Position numbers and translations under genes: made by a program. 64,000 nt of DNA from Heliocidaris erythrogramma (taxonomy: Eukaryota; Echinodermata; Echinoidea; Camarodonta; Echinometridae). Shown in pieces: positions 46,201 through 59,700 of the stretch. A model generated the notes under the pieces. The model did no database searches. It worked only from the letters and a program-made list of their open reading frames with translations, and was not told where the DNA came from. The stretch spans positions 27,280,199-27,344,198 of the forward strand of contig CM046864.1 in the NCBI GenBank assembly GCA_025617745.1. The letters run 5' to 3'. How positions within the stretch are numbered: position 1 is the first letter of the stretch; every line of letters begins with the position of its first letter.

Positions 46201-49200
46201 GCTACTCTCATCCTAGTCATGTGACCCCTGACGGCAGACTGAATGACAGTAGCAGCGGCATGTTGCCGAGAAATACCCCGCCTGACCAGAAACCCTTTCA
46301 CAGTTGCCTGAAATCATTAAAATAAAAGCAAAAACTTCAACAGTTACCTTAAATCTAATGGAAATAACTTTGAAAAAATCTAATATATTCATATTTATCT
46401 ACTGACTGAAAGTAACTTTTCCCTTTGTATTCTGTAGAATGTTTTGGAAAACTTTTGTATTATTTAAAGGGCTCAGTCAATAATTTTGTTGACACTAATG
46501 CTGACAGTGTTTTCTACCTTTTATTCCTTAGATATTGACAAAAAAAAATTGGTGCGGATGATGGCACTGCTCAACAAATCTTTCAAAATTACCTGAATCA
46601 AAGTTGCAGCCTGGACTTGCTTCCTGATGGCTCTTTCATAACGTATTCTCTTGGCTGTCTGCTTGGCAAGGAAACCCCTGATTGCTGTCTGAATGGTCAC
46701 AACGGCACCACCAATGCGTTCTTCACGACGCTTCAGGAGGAATGTCCTCACTGCGGATTGGATCTTACTTGCAGCTTTCTCTCGGACCTAAAAAAAGAGG
46801 ATACTAAGCTTTACTAATCCAGTAAAAGGAAAAGGAATTACAACTTCTTCAAACACTATCACCTGTAACATCCTAGTTTCTCATCCTCATAATCATTATC
46901 ATCTAGTTTGTTTGCTTTGTTACTGTTTTGTATTTCCTCTGAAAAATATGAATACAGTGCAATTGAGAACTTGTTTTAAGCCTCAGCAGTGTACAAATAA
47001 ATGAAATTATGATTACAGAAATCGTATTAGAACTAATAATTAGCTTAAATGCATGAGTGGTGGCCATCTTGGAAAGAAGTCAATTTAGAGGATGGGACCC
47101 CTCCCCCCTCTCTTCCTTTACAAAAAAAATGGACAAGAAACAAAGAAATGCTTAGCCTAAATATATTAGCTAAAACTCACCACTCTCATCTTCTCCTCTT
47201 TCCGTAGGTGGTGGGCCCTCCAAGCCAGCTGAATGGTGCGGGCTGCCCTTGTCTCCTGCCTCAGGTCCAGGAGACGTGCGCAGAGGTACGAGACGTAGGT
47301 GATGACCACCTTCTCATCCGGGATGGTGTTGGACATGTCCGCTGATCGCACCATCATGGGCACGCCACCTAGCTCGTTGACCTTCTCGTAGAGGAGCTTG
47401 AAGTTCTGGCGCTCGTTGGCCAGTAACTTGTCCTGGTCGGTTTCTTTCCCAGTACCTAGAGAATTGTGAAAGAAAGGTATGACAAAGGTATATGGCATAG
47501 AAAATCTGAAGAAAAGATTCACTTGAATTTCTCTCAAAATGCAAGTCATTCACAAGATTAGGTTGTAAGGGATGACGTAGTTCTGGTAACGGTGACAAGT
47601 CATTTGTGAACATTCTGTTTCTATGTGAATGAAAATCATATAAGAAAGGTCACATGGAATGGATTGCTCTTGAAATGCCCTCATATCCCAAATATGACTA
47701 GAAGTAGCTTCAAAACTTTGGACCGAATTTTCATGCCACATTTTGGTGGAGTCCCATACAGTGCGTCACAGAAAAAACGAAACCGAGATTTGTCGATGTT
47801 TAATCATACCTTAATCACGATTATGATTAATTAATGACACATATTTGTAAAGTTTGGATCCTTTTCCTTCATGTGATGCCACTCATATGATACATACTTC
47901 ACGCATGAGTGAGTAAACATGAAGCAGGGCTACCAAAAAGTTGTTTGGCCAACGATATCTGAATTTCAATGTGATAATCAGTGATAGAAAGTTCACTTTG
48001 TGCCATTTATTAACCATAATTGTGATTAAGATATGAATAAACATTGATATATCTCTGTTTCTTTTTTTTCTGGGAAGCACCGTATATCCATTTCTGTCTG
48101 CAGTGCTTTCCACTAAATGATTTTCAATATTCTTTTGATGATTCAACCGTGCAACATGCACGCGCCGCCTGAGCCGGCTTCGTGCAGTCCGAAAGGTAAT
48201 TGCAGTAGTCCAACGGACGCGTTCAACGCACAAACTTTGTGTACGAGTGAATGGGGCTTACGCAGTTCTAACTTTCCCCATGGCCGCCCGGTGGTGTATC
48301 CCTTTAATTTTTTGAGTTGCAATTAAACGCAACTTTTTAGGCAAGGGGGCCACTACTCAACTTCATCTTTATGGGCAAATGCAAGAGTTATGACCCAGCA
48401 CTACTTAAAGGGTTTCCCTTAAATCCTCGGAACCTACTTGGTGAGAACGTGTGAGACCATGTGCCGTCAAAGCTATCACAGGAGGCACTGAGGTCCTCTT
48501 TCTCCTCTCTCTGGAACTGCATGAGGGTGGTATCCTGGTTGATGTTCTCATAGGGCAGCAGGGACGGGTGGTAGTGGTGGACCAAGAGACACAGGGCACG
48601 CCCGTCACAGAAGGACACTGTGAAGTTCTCGATCTTGGAAAATGAGAAATAAGGGTGGAATAACACTAAAATGATTATGGGTTATAGACTACTTTTGATA
48701 CAAGTACAGTAGAACCTCGTTATAACAAACTCCCTGGGACCAAGGAAATTACCTCTTTATAACAAAACCTTGTTATATCAGGGCTAAAAAGAATAGAATA
48801 CAAAGTGTGACCAGCGAAATTACCTTGTTATAACGAGAGTTGTTAAAACAGTGTTCTTTATAACGAGGTTCCACTGTACATGTATATATAACTCATACAG
48901 GTACCTTACCATCATTAAATAGTTTTTAAGCAAAACTAAAAGCACATCTTTTCACTTAACTGTTTTGTTGTAGTTTTAAGCACATCACGCCCCACGTTGC
49001 ATTAAGCTTACCATTAACGGTAACTCCCATGGAAACCTTGATTTTGATTGGCTGTTGAGTGATGTTACCATGGTAGTTACCGTTGATAGCGGAGTTACCA
49101 TTAATGCTAAGTTTTATGCAACGAGGCCCAGGAGCTCTTGCAGCGCAGAAGAATGTATTGACATAGTTCTGCGCTTTATAAATTTATATTATTATTATAA

Positions 49201-50750
49201 TTATAATTATACTGTACCTACATATAACACGCAGGCCACAAATCATTATGATGGTCATCATATTCCTGAATTAACAAAAAGGCATCTCTACATGGAAATG
49301 GAATGCATTTCAACCACAGTAAACAAAATGAATTGAAACTTTATTTTGTTACACTGATTATACGAGGGAAAGAGAGAAACAGACAGAAGAGAAAGAGAAA
49401 TATAGTCAAACCTGTCTATAGCGGCCACCAAAGGGAAACAGAAAAAGTGGCCGCTATAGACAGGTCGGCGGCCATTTTTAATTTTTGCACATACACGCAA
49501 CATCACTTATAGTGTACGTGTATCCATATATTATATATCACTTAGGAAAACAAGCTATACTCCTATACATCTACAGATTTGACATATAACATGTCCTATG
49601 ATATATAAAATGCCAAAATAATGTTCTTTGTTGTCAATAAATGAGAAAAACAATAGATATACAAGCAATCTCTGTAAAATGAATTTTCCCTCAAATTACC
49701 ACGTACGTAGTCGCCCACGGTAGACTGCTGTTCTTGATTTTTAGAGTCTAAAAACGATGTCTAATCATGCTTTTGCTTCTTGTCAAAAAATTACAATAAT
49801 AAGTTTATCTTTTGAATAAAATCATGCAATCAATTTTCATTCAATAAATATTTGCCTTTTGAATGGTTTAAAAGAAGTTTTAACTGTTTTTGAGAACAGG
49901 CGATAGAAGGTGCTCGCTTGATTCGTCGAAAGTGCGAACGTCGACAATGCAATGGATCGCTGGTGGACGAGTTTTTCAGCAGGACAATTTCGTACATGAA
50001 ATCGTTATTATTGATCCTTAAAAAAATAATAGCTGGGTAGTATTTTATTATTTTCACTTTCTAAAAAAAAATCACTCTTTTATAATTTTTGTCGATAGCT
50101 TTAACCCTTTAATTTTTTTTTTATAAATCTTTTAAAAATAAAAATTAATATTAAAGTGTACAAGCCTGTGCTATTGCGCAATGACAATCGCTATCAAGCC
50201 GGTCGACAGTGATAGCTTAAAAGAACAATACAGGTGCAGGAGATCGCAGCTGGATGGTGTGAAGATTACATAAACGAACAATACTAGTGCTTAATTCTTA
50301 CTAAAAAGACTTTTAATCTCTAATTAGTCGGCAATGTGGTAAATCTTTTAGATCTTCTTGGCCATTGTAGAATCTATTCACGACGTTTGTGTGAGAGTGT
50401 GACTGAGCTACTACTCGGTAAACACATCGCGGCTTTATTATGCCTAACTTTTTATGGCAAAAAACTACTTTTTGTGCATGAAGCTACGGCTTGACTCGAT
50501 ATTGGTGGCCGCTATACGCAGTCAGATATTGACCGAGGGATACATAATCGATGGCCGCTGGCCGCATTAGGCAGGTGACCGCTATATGCAGGGTCTACAA
50601 CAGTAATATCCTGCGGGGGATTTTTTGGTGGCCGCTATAAGCAGGTGGCCGCTATAGACAGGTGGACGCTAAGACAGGTTTGACTGTATATAAAGAGAGA
50701 CAAAGAAAAAAAAATGTGAGGGAGAGAAACACAGAGTAAGAGAATATGTA

Positions 50751-50786
<36 letters not shown>

Positions 50787-53700
50787 AAAGTCTGAGGTTG
50801 GGAAGGGAGAGAGTAAGAGAGAGAGAGACAGACAGAAAGAAAGACAGAGAGAAGATATTAAATCCTTGCCATACCTGAAGGTCATAGAAAGAACACACCG
50901 CTTTACACCAGTCCATGAGCAGCATGAGCTGCGGGCTTTTGAAGTAGAGATGTGCACCATCTAGGCTGGGGTTAGAGGGGCCATAGTTGCCCCCCTTCAG
51001 GGCACTTATCTTCTCCTTCAGCTTGCGGTTCTTGGTGAGGAAGGCAATCTCTTCTCGAATGTGCTCTTCGTTTAGCATCACACCAACCTGAGCAGATAGC
51101 CAAAAAAAATTCAGGGTTGGGAATTTAAGAGGAAATGGCACGTTGAAAATCTTGCAATTCTTTTCACTAACACCACATCTTATCAGGGATTTTGATTTAC
51201 ATTTAAAATAATGAAGGGAAAGAAAGGGGTAGGATTTTAGATTTGCAGTTTCTTTACACTAAAATTCCTTTGGAACTTCTGGATGGAGTGTAAATACTTT
51301 TAAAATGAAACAAATTTCATTCGAATTCCCTTTCGACTAACTTCATGTTTCCTTCAATTATGTAAATTCTTCATGTACACAAGGGAAATATATATTATGT
51401 TAATAATTTAATAAAAACAAATCAGGTTGGTAGCTTTCTGTGCAAAAAAAGTCTAACATACCTAATTATCATTAACATTGTACAGCTCATATCCTGATAC
51501 GTCTATAGCATAGAGGCGTACATATCAGCAGGAATGCATAGTACTGTAACCTGGGGAGCGTTTCATCAAGCGTTTGTCAGTGATTTTTACTGACAAAGTT
51601 GCTCTCAGCCTATCAGATGCAAGGATTTCAGTAGCTTATAACAGTTGTCGGCAAAAATCACTGACAAAACGCTTGATAAAACGCTCCCCAAGGTCTCCCA
51701 CTAACTTTTTTCATTGGGGTCCGGATTGAATATTTTATGGTCTGTATTGCATGAGCCCTATGTCAAAATCTTGAAACCTTGGGGGGTCCGGACGTAGATT
51801 TTGGGCACCCATGTGTCCCAGGAGCCTTGCAGTAACAATAAATGCATTGCTTTAAAAGCATCATCACCATTGTGTACTGCAACACCTTGATAACGCACCT
51901 TGTCGAAGGGCTTTGCCTTTCAGGGTACATATCTAATATCAAAATTGCCCGAGAATACGTTACCTGATAATGAAAGATGATACGCCACAATAGCTGCAGA
52001 GTCTTCTCCCTGTGACCATCTACAATCACTCTCTCGTTCAGACCACCTCCTGCATGTACAAGAAGTTTTTTGATAAAGTTAATAGTGCAATCATTAAGTA
52101 ACTCATATAAATACATTAATTTTCAAGTAGTAGTAGTAGAAGTAATAGTAGACTTTATTGGATATTTAAGATTATTTAGGATTAATTCTGATAAGTCAGG
52201 GTTTGATCACTCACTGCACAGCCAAAATTTTGAAGGGGCCATCAACCCCTCCCCCTCCCATGTCTAGAAATGTACTGAATCCCTTTTGTAGGTCAAGAAT
52301 ATAGAATTGCATTCTGGAATACAATGGTATATGGAAGAAAATAGCATTCAAGAACTCCCCTTCATATGTTGGAACTGGAAACCGAACTTTTTTTTTGAAG
52401 CAGTCGACTGCAACATGTCTACACAAGGCTTTGGTGGCCCCCCCCCCCCCAAAAAAAAGGGGCTTTCAAAGTTTCTGGTCTCAGTTCCTACCTTCAACAT
52501 CAATGCCTCTATCCTTGAGCATCTTGAAAGCCACCTCAACGTTATGTATCTTTTGTAGCCTACTGATGGCTGGGACACGTAGCTCTCTGGAGAGCGTCCA
52601 GTTCTGAGTCAGCAGCTCAACAACACGCCTTGAGAAGAAAAGAAAGAGAAACGAATTGTACATCATTACGTATGCTCTGGCAACAATTGCTCTGTGGCCA
52701 ATTTCTATAACTTATTAAATTTCTAACTTTAACCCAGGGGAACGTTTCATCAAGCGTTTTGTCAGTGAATTTTACCAACAACTGTTATAAGCTACTGAAA
52801 TCCTTGCATCTGATTGGCTGAGAGCAAATTTGTCAGTAGAAATCAATGACAAAACACTTGATGAAACGTTCCCCTGGTTTTTAACTCTAAACATAAACCT
52901 ACCCCTGAACATAACCTAGAACACACCATACATGTAGCTTGTAGCACAGCACAGCCTGCATAAACGGGACAGATAATTGGTCGACTCCTTATAACGACAC
53001 ACCTTTGGACAAATTTCAATCCAGTATTCATGTTTGGCTACACGAATAAAGGAATAATGTTGAAATTAGACAAAAAAGAAATACACCAATAAAACTTTGT
53101 TTTTATTAAACAATTATTATAAATGATGACAGTATGATAGGTTACCTCCTTATCATTTTTGTTTAAAAAAACTTACGCAAGTCTGACCCCACACCGAAGG
53201 TCAACAGCAAGCTTGTTGACGGCAAAGTCAAACTCGTCCAATGGCCTCTGGACGTGAGTGACTGAATAACCCAGGAAACTGAGATGACGTGTGATGTCGC
53301 CCTCGCCCTTCAGATAACGTCGGGAGAACTCCAAAAGGAGGTCACGACTTGACTGCAAATAGGAAAATGATAAATTACATTACATTAACAGCTATTCTAG
53401 TTTTCACATTTCATTTAGTAATCACATTTGACTAAAAAAAAGTTCACAGGATAGATTGAACATATGAGAAGTTCTTTGATTATAAATTAAGGCCGAGTCA
53501 TATCGGTTTGTAAAGCAGTCCTCGATAGAGGCTATCGATCCCTGGTGCTGTTTTGGCAGAAGGGTGTTAACTCTATTTAACTCTAGATATAAAAGTGTAT
53601 GAGGGAATGCGCTTCTCCCTCTCAGCAGATGATATCATCACTAATTACTACATGCTTTTAATGATTTTAACTAATTTACGATCTGCAGGTAAATATCCGC

Positions 53701-56700
53701 TCGAGAGTCCTCGAACACGATCTCTTCTAGGTGATCGATCATTTACTGCTTGTGCGTCGGGGTTGTGGAACAGTCTTCCTCAAATTCTCCGCTCCTGTGA
53801 CCAGGTATCCACTTTCAGAACTCAACTCAAGACATACCTATTGCAGATCGCTTACAACTAGTCGTATAGTCTTGTCTTTCCCGGGTAGTTTTTTCAGTCT
53901 CAACAGCACCTTTGATTAGGCAACTAGATATTGGCGCTATATAAATACTCTGATTGGATTAGATTCTTTACTACTATTATCAAAAGCATCATTACCACTA
54001 TCATCATCATCATCATCTTTATAATAATTCTTATTCAAATCACTAATCACTATGATTTTCAAAAAAATCCTTCTCCACTTACCTTGACCTGAGCATCTTT
54101 GCAGAAGAGACATGGGTCATGGTCAATGAGACGGGTCAGCTTGGCACGATCCAAGAAGAACACCAGCATCAGGAACTTCTTCAATGTAAACTGGGCCAGT
54201 GCATCCTGGTAACCTGCAGGTGGTAGGATATGGGGGCTGTTTTCATGAGCAATAGTTTTCTTCCAATTTGCTATTATTGGCTGAGATTTGGATTAGGACA
54301 CCATCTCAGACTTTTTAATGTGTAAATTGGGCCAGTGCAGCCAGGTAACCAGAGTGTGGTAGGAGGTGGGGCTGTTTACATTAGCAAATTATTTCTTAAT
54401 TTGCTCTGATGAAGAAAGGACTGGGACTTGGACACAGTCATTAGAATACTTTGTGGAGTGTAAACTGGGCCAGTGAACCTTGGTAGCCCGCGGGTGAAAG
54501 GAGATGGGGGCATTTTCATTTCTGGGCAAAATGTGATTCATTATCTTAATATAAAGTAAGGGAAAGAACTACATAGAGAGTTAGGCATCTTTGACGTTTC
54601 AACAAGCCAATAAGTAATTCCTCTGAATTTCGTACATATCTAGCAGAGAAGGTGCATTAAACCAAAGAAAACAAGATCATCAAGGTCCTAAGGTCTTTTT
54701 TATTGTCTCCAGGTTGGCTTCCACTCTCCCTTTCTTTCTCTTTCCATCTTTCTTCCCCTATGCATTCCTTCACCTCCCCACCCGCTCCCCCACCCACAGT
54801 TATGTCATTAGAGCATAACAAGTTTGTTTATACAGTGGAACCTCAATATAAAGAACACAGTTACAACAAATTCTCGTTATAACAAGGCAATTTGCCCATC
54901 CCATTCCTTTCTATTCTATTGTTTTTAGCCCTGATATAACAAGGTTTTGATATAAAGAGGTAAATTTCCTTGGTCCCAAGGAGTGTGTTATAACGAGGTT
55001 CCACTGTATATCTTTTGAATTTTTGGATGGGTAAGACAGCTGGTACGTAGCTAAGAAATTATTACCTTTAATTATGTTTACCCATATGAAAAAAAGTATA
55101 ACAAAAATCACCAAAACTAATCACTCATCAAATTACAGTGGAAACTCACAATAACGAGGACCTTGGGACTGGTATGAAAATTACCTTGCTACATGTATAT
55201 CAGGGGAGTGTTTCATGAAAGGAAGTTGTCGGATATTTTATCTGACAACTGTTATAAGCTACTGAAATCCTTGCATCTGATTGGCTGAGAACAAAATTTG
55301 TCGGATAAAATATCTGACAAGTCCTTTCATGAAACGCCCCCCGGGAATCTCCTTATATCAGGGTAAATAAACAATAAAAACCTGGGACCAGCAAAATTAC
55401 CTTGCTATATGAGGAATCTTGTTATATCAGAGCTGTTTATACAGAATTTTCACTGTACTTAAGAACATTCATGGGAACAAGCTTTGATTTTTAGTTCACT
55501 CTACCTGGTCCAAAGAGGTTCGGCACGGTTGGATGGGCGTGGTCAGCAGCAATGTCTGGGTTGCCTAGGAGACGAGTGACAACAAAGCGAGACATGCCGT
55601 AGATATCACTGTTGTCCTGAATGGGCAGGAGCTCTCCATAGATGGTCTGGTAACACAATCAAACAATACACATTCAATTTAAAGATAAAGTTGAGTTCTG
55701 GTCATGATATTGAATTGTGAAAGAAACTGTGTCAAAGCAATTGGGAAAGGTTGATTATATAGCACATAAGAATTGGTGAATGCTCCAGGGTTTTGGAATC
55801 ACCAAAATGATAGGAAACTGACTCAATCCTGCTGAGAGTCACGTGCACTGCACACAGAAATGTGAACATGTATACGGGACTACACACAAATGTTCAGCCC
55901 GAACATTTCAGCTGTTTCTTGTCATATTTCAAAGTGCCATTAAACTGGTAAAACTTGAACAGTGCCATCTTACAGTGATTGCTAAATTAAGATTATAATT
56001 TGAAAATTCATTGCATTTTATTTGAATTTCGACAAACAGCTTGTTTGGATAATAAGCAAATTATACATTTAAAACTATTATTTTTGACTTGGCATTGTGG
56101 AAAATTGTGTTCAGGTGCATTCTAAGCTTTACAAACTAGAATGAAGCATGACGGAAAAAATGAGATGCACAGACACATCCTGTTGAAAGATGGCACTATT
56201 CATGAGCTTCAGTTTACAGTCACTTTAATTAAGAACTCACCTCCAAGCCGATTCGCAACCAGAGTGGGTTGTAACAGAGGATCAGATTGAGCAACTCTTG
56301 CTTAATGCCTGAATGGATAAACAGAGTGTGAGAGAGAGACTTGGTTACACACATAGTATAGCACATTAGATTATACATGTACGGTCAACTATCTTTAAAT
56401 TGCTTTTTAGGAAGTGCAACAAAGAGAAGAAGAAAATTTATTGTTATTTCGTAAACTTACGTGGAGGTTTACCTCTTTGTGTTTCCTGGTTTTCTATTTA
56501 TTTTCTATTTATTTGTCATGGGCCAAAAGAGTTGCAAGGTATTCCAAATCACTTCCTTTTAGGAAAGTTTAATAGCACACCTGGTCGGTGGAGCATGTGT
56601 CATATATACTCAATGACAATAGGACAGAATTTAAGTAAGAACACTTACCAAGGTCGGCATGAAGCATCTTGTCAGAGCGCACCACAATGCGCCCCTTCTC

Positions 56701-59700
56701 CACCTCTGCCTCTAGCTTCTGCATGACCCTAATGACCGGCTCGCTCTGAAAGACCATGCACGCACCCCGACGGAGACGGTTGAGCCGACGCTTAGCGGTG
56801 TAAGCTCGCAGGGAGATGTCCTCCCTGGAAGGGGCGGGACCAACCTTGCTGGCCCCCTCCAGGCAGAGGAGGTGGGCATCGACTGCATGGTGAGAACAGG
56901 AGATAGAGGAAAAATGTGAACTTGTGTGTTCAGAACCTCATTGTATATAATGCAGGGTTTGTGGACATACACAATCAGATTCTGAGTTTATCAATACCTT
57001 CAATGGCACAGAGTTCAAAACCCTGCAACGACATTAACATCCTTTGGCAATAATTAATACATTTGCCATCCCCAACCTAGATAGTAGACCCAGGTGAAGT
57101 AAATGGGTAAGAAGACATTTATGAAGGCTTGGAAGCTAGGCTAAAGCCTAGGATGTAATAAAAGTATTCATCTTTTTTTCCTCACAAAAAGAGCTTTATA
57201 AATCCAATTGTCATTACCACTTATTTACTTATTACAGTGGAACCTCGTTATAACAAACTCCTTGGGAACAGTGAAATTACCTCTTTATATCAAAACCTTG
57301 TTATATCAGGGCTAAAAAACAATAGAATACAAAGAAGTACCTTGTTATAAGGGCAATTCCATGGTAACTCGCATTACAAATAATACATTTACAGGATAAT
57401 GTGCCCATATCTTTTTCCTACATGGGTAGGGTAGACATAGACCAACTAATCAAATCAAAAAAGAAAAACAAAGGACAAACATACTGAGATTTCCTCAATC
57501 GTTTAAATTTGGTAACTCGCGTTACAAAAAGGACATTAGCAATAAAAGGGTTGAGAAATAATGAACTGGTAAAATACAGGAATCATATATATCAGTAACT
57601 TGCGTTACATTATGTCCATTCAAAAAGCCTGGCACAAATTGACCGCCGCGGCCGCGCTCAGCAACAAAATGTAAGTCCCTTCACTCTTGTTTCTTAATTC
57701 ATAAAATGTCAAATGAGAAGGATAGCTATTTTTAGGTGTCATATAAAACAAATAATGAATGTTTTTTCATTCGTGCAATGGACAGAATATTTCATTCGGT
57801 GAAAGATGAAATATTCTGTCCATTGCACTCATAAACATTCTTTATTTGATACCATTGTAACTTATTATCATAAGTTACCATAAGTAAGTACTGCATACAA
57901 TGGAAAATTATGATGGTTTTACTTACTTTTCACCTTCTTGTCTGGGTCTTTTGGAGTATCAATGTCTGGAGTGAGTACATAGTTGAGCCAGCAGGTGAAA
58001 GCCCTGTCCTGTTTCTCCATCCAGCGCTCATCGTAGAAGATGTTCTTGGCAGCAAACGGGAGCGGGTGACGAGGCAAGGCTGCAGAAGCAACCGACAAAT
58101 TAAATCACAATTTTCGCTCAGCTCTAATAACTACAAAGTGTAGCTGATTGAATCATGAAGAATCAGCAATTCACTTGATAATAAAAAGGTTTAATATCAG
58201 TATTGGGATAATCTATTCGTATTCCGCATGATGTTATTCCTAATAGCATGTCGATTGTTTCTTTGTTCCCAGAATCACAACTGAAAACAATAAATGTAAA
58301 CTTCAACTTAATAAGTTGGTGTTGTCTAATTTTGCTGAAGGCGGCCATCGCAAAGTAGGAATTAGTTGGAAGAAAACCTGACCATTTCTTATGAGTGATT
58401 GAAGTACTAATAACTCAACCTGTTTTGATGAATTTGTAAAATTTTTCAATCTACCAAAAACAAACTATAGGGAGTTATTTGGTATTGTCCTTAATCCACC
58501 CCCACCCCCCACCAAAAGCTTGCTGGCTTTGATTGACACAGGTATCACATACTAACCTGAGCGTGAGGGCTTGATCAGCTGTAGCTTGGCCATGGGCACT
58601 CCCTTGATAGCCCTTGGTGGCTTAGGCTTTCCCTTAGGTTTGGAAGACACAGGAGCTTTGGCTGGCAAAGCCTTACCAGTTGCTGCTGCCTTCCTCAGAG
58701 TGACAGTGCGATTGAACTGCCTGGATGTTGAAAGACTAGCCCCATTCCTGTTGGCGGCTGTATTCTTTGACCTGAGAGTCTCCCTCGTAGATGCCTTATG
58801 TTCTGGAGATGGACGACTCTTCTTTGGTACAGCTGTTTCAGCAGAGCTGGCATCGCTTAGTCTCTTGCGGTTGAGGTGGCCAGTGACAGCGCTTTTGTGG
58901 ATTGTAAAGTCTTCATTTGCTTTCGGAGATGTTGCTGACTTTGAGGATGAAGCAGTTGCTGTGGTTGCAGGCTTTGAAGACACTTTGCTGATGGGACGTT
59001 TCTGAGACACAGGCCTAGCTCTAGCGCCAGGGCTTCGCTTGCGGCTTCCCAGAGAAACCTTCCAAGAGGATGCTTCCTGTTTAGATGTTGGCTTCTGGAT
59101 TCTTGGAGCTTCTTTTGATGATGTGGTAGGACCAGGTCCATCAAGAGAGATGCGCCATGACTGTACCTTTTTGACTGCCTCAGGTACAGGTGATGACACA
59201 ACCTGGCCATCTTTCTCATCAGGGGTATGAAGGGATTCTATCTCTGTTGATGGCTCAGGAAGTTCGACCAACTTATCAGATTCTTCTGCATCTTCCATTG
59301 TATCAGGAGGAACCAATGACTGCGGTGTCTCAAGAGGAGAACCAAACAATGCATCACAGGTTTCAGTCATTTCTTCAGTATTTGCATCTTGCATGACAGG
59401 TTCTTCTACAGCTACATCTTGCTGTCTTGGTTCACCTATCTTTGCTCTATCCTCACTATTAAAGTCTGGCACATCACCAGTGAGGTGTGCGTTATGCTCC
59501 TGCTCTGGTTTGTCATCACGGAGGATTTCACAAGTTCGAAGTTTCACTTCTTCGAGGGAATCATCTTCTATACTACTTGGAGACTCGTCTTCTTCAGCAA
59601 GGAAAAAAGGAGTAGTGACTGGGGCAGGGTTGACACTGTCATCAATTCTTGTGGATGATAGCCGTGCGCCCATAGAATGTCCCAGTGGCTCAAAGACTGA

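Noticed and set aside
24317..57355. CRISPR array or tandem satellite
   Set aside because: The repeated phrases belong to dispersed TA-flanked MITEs with no regular spacers.
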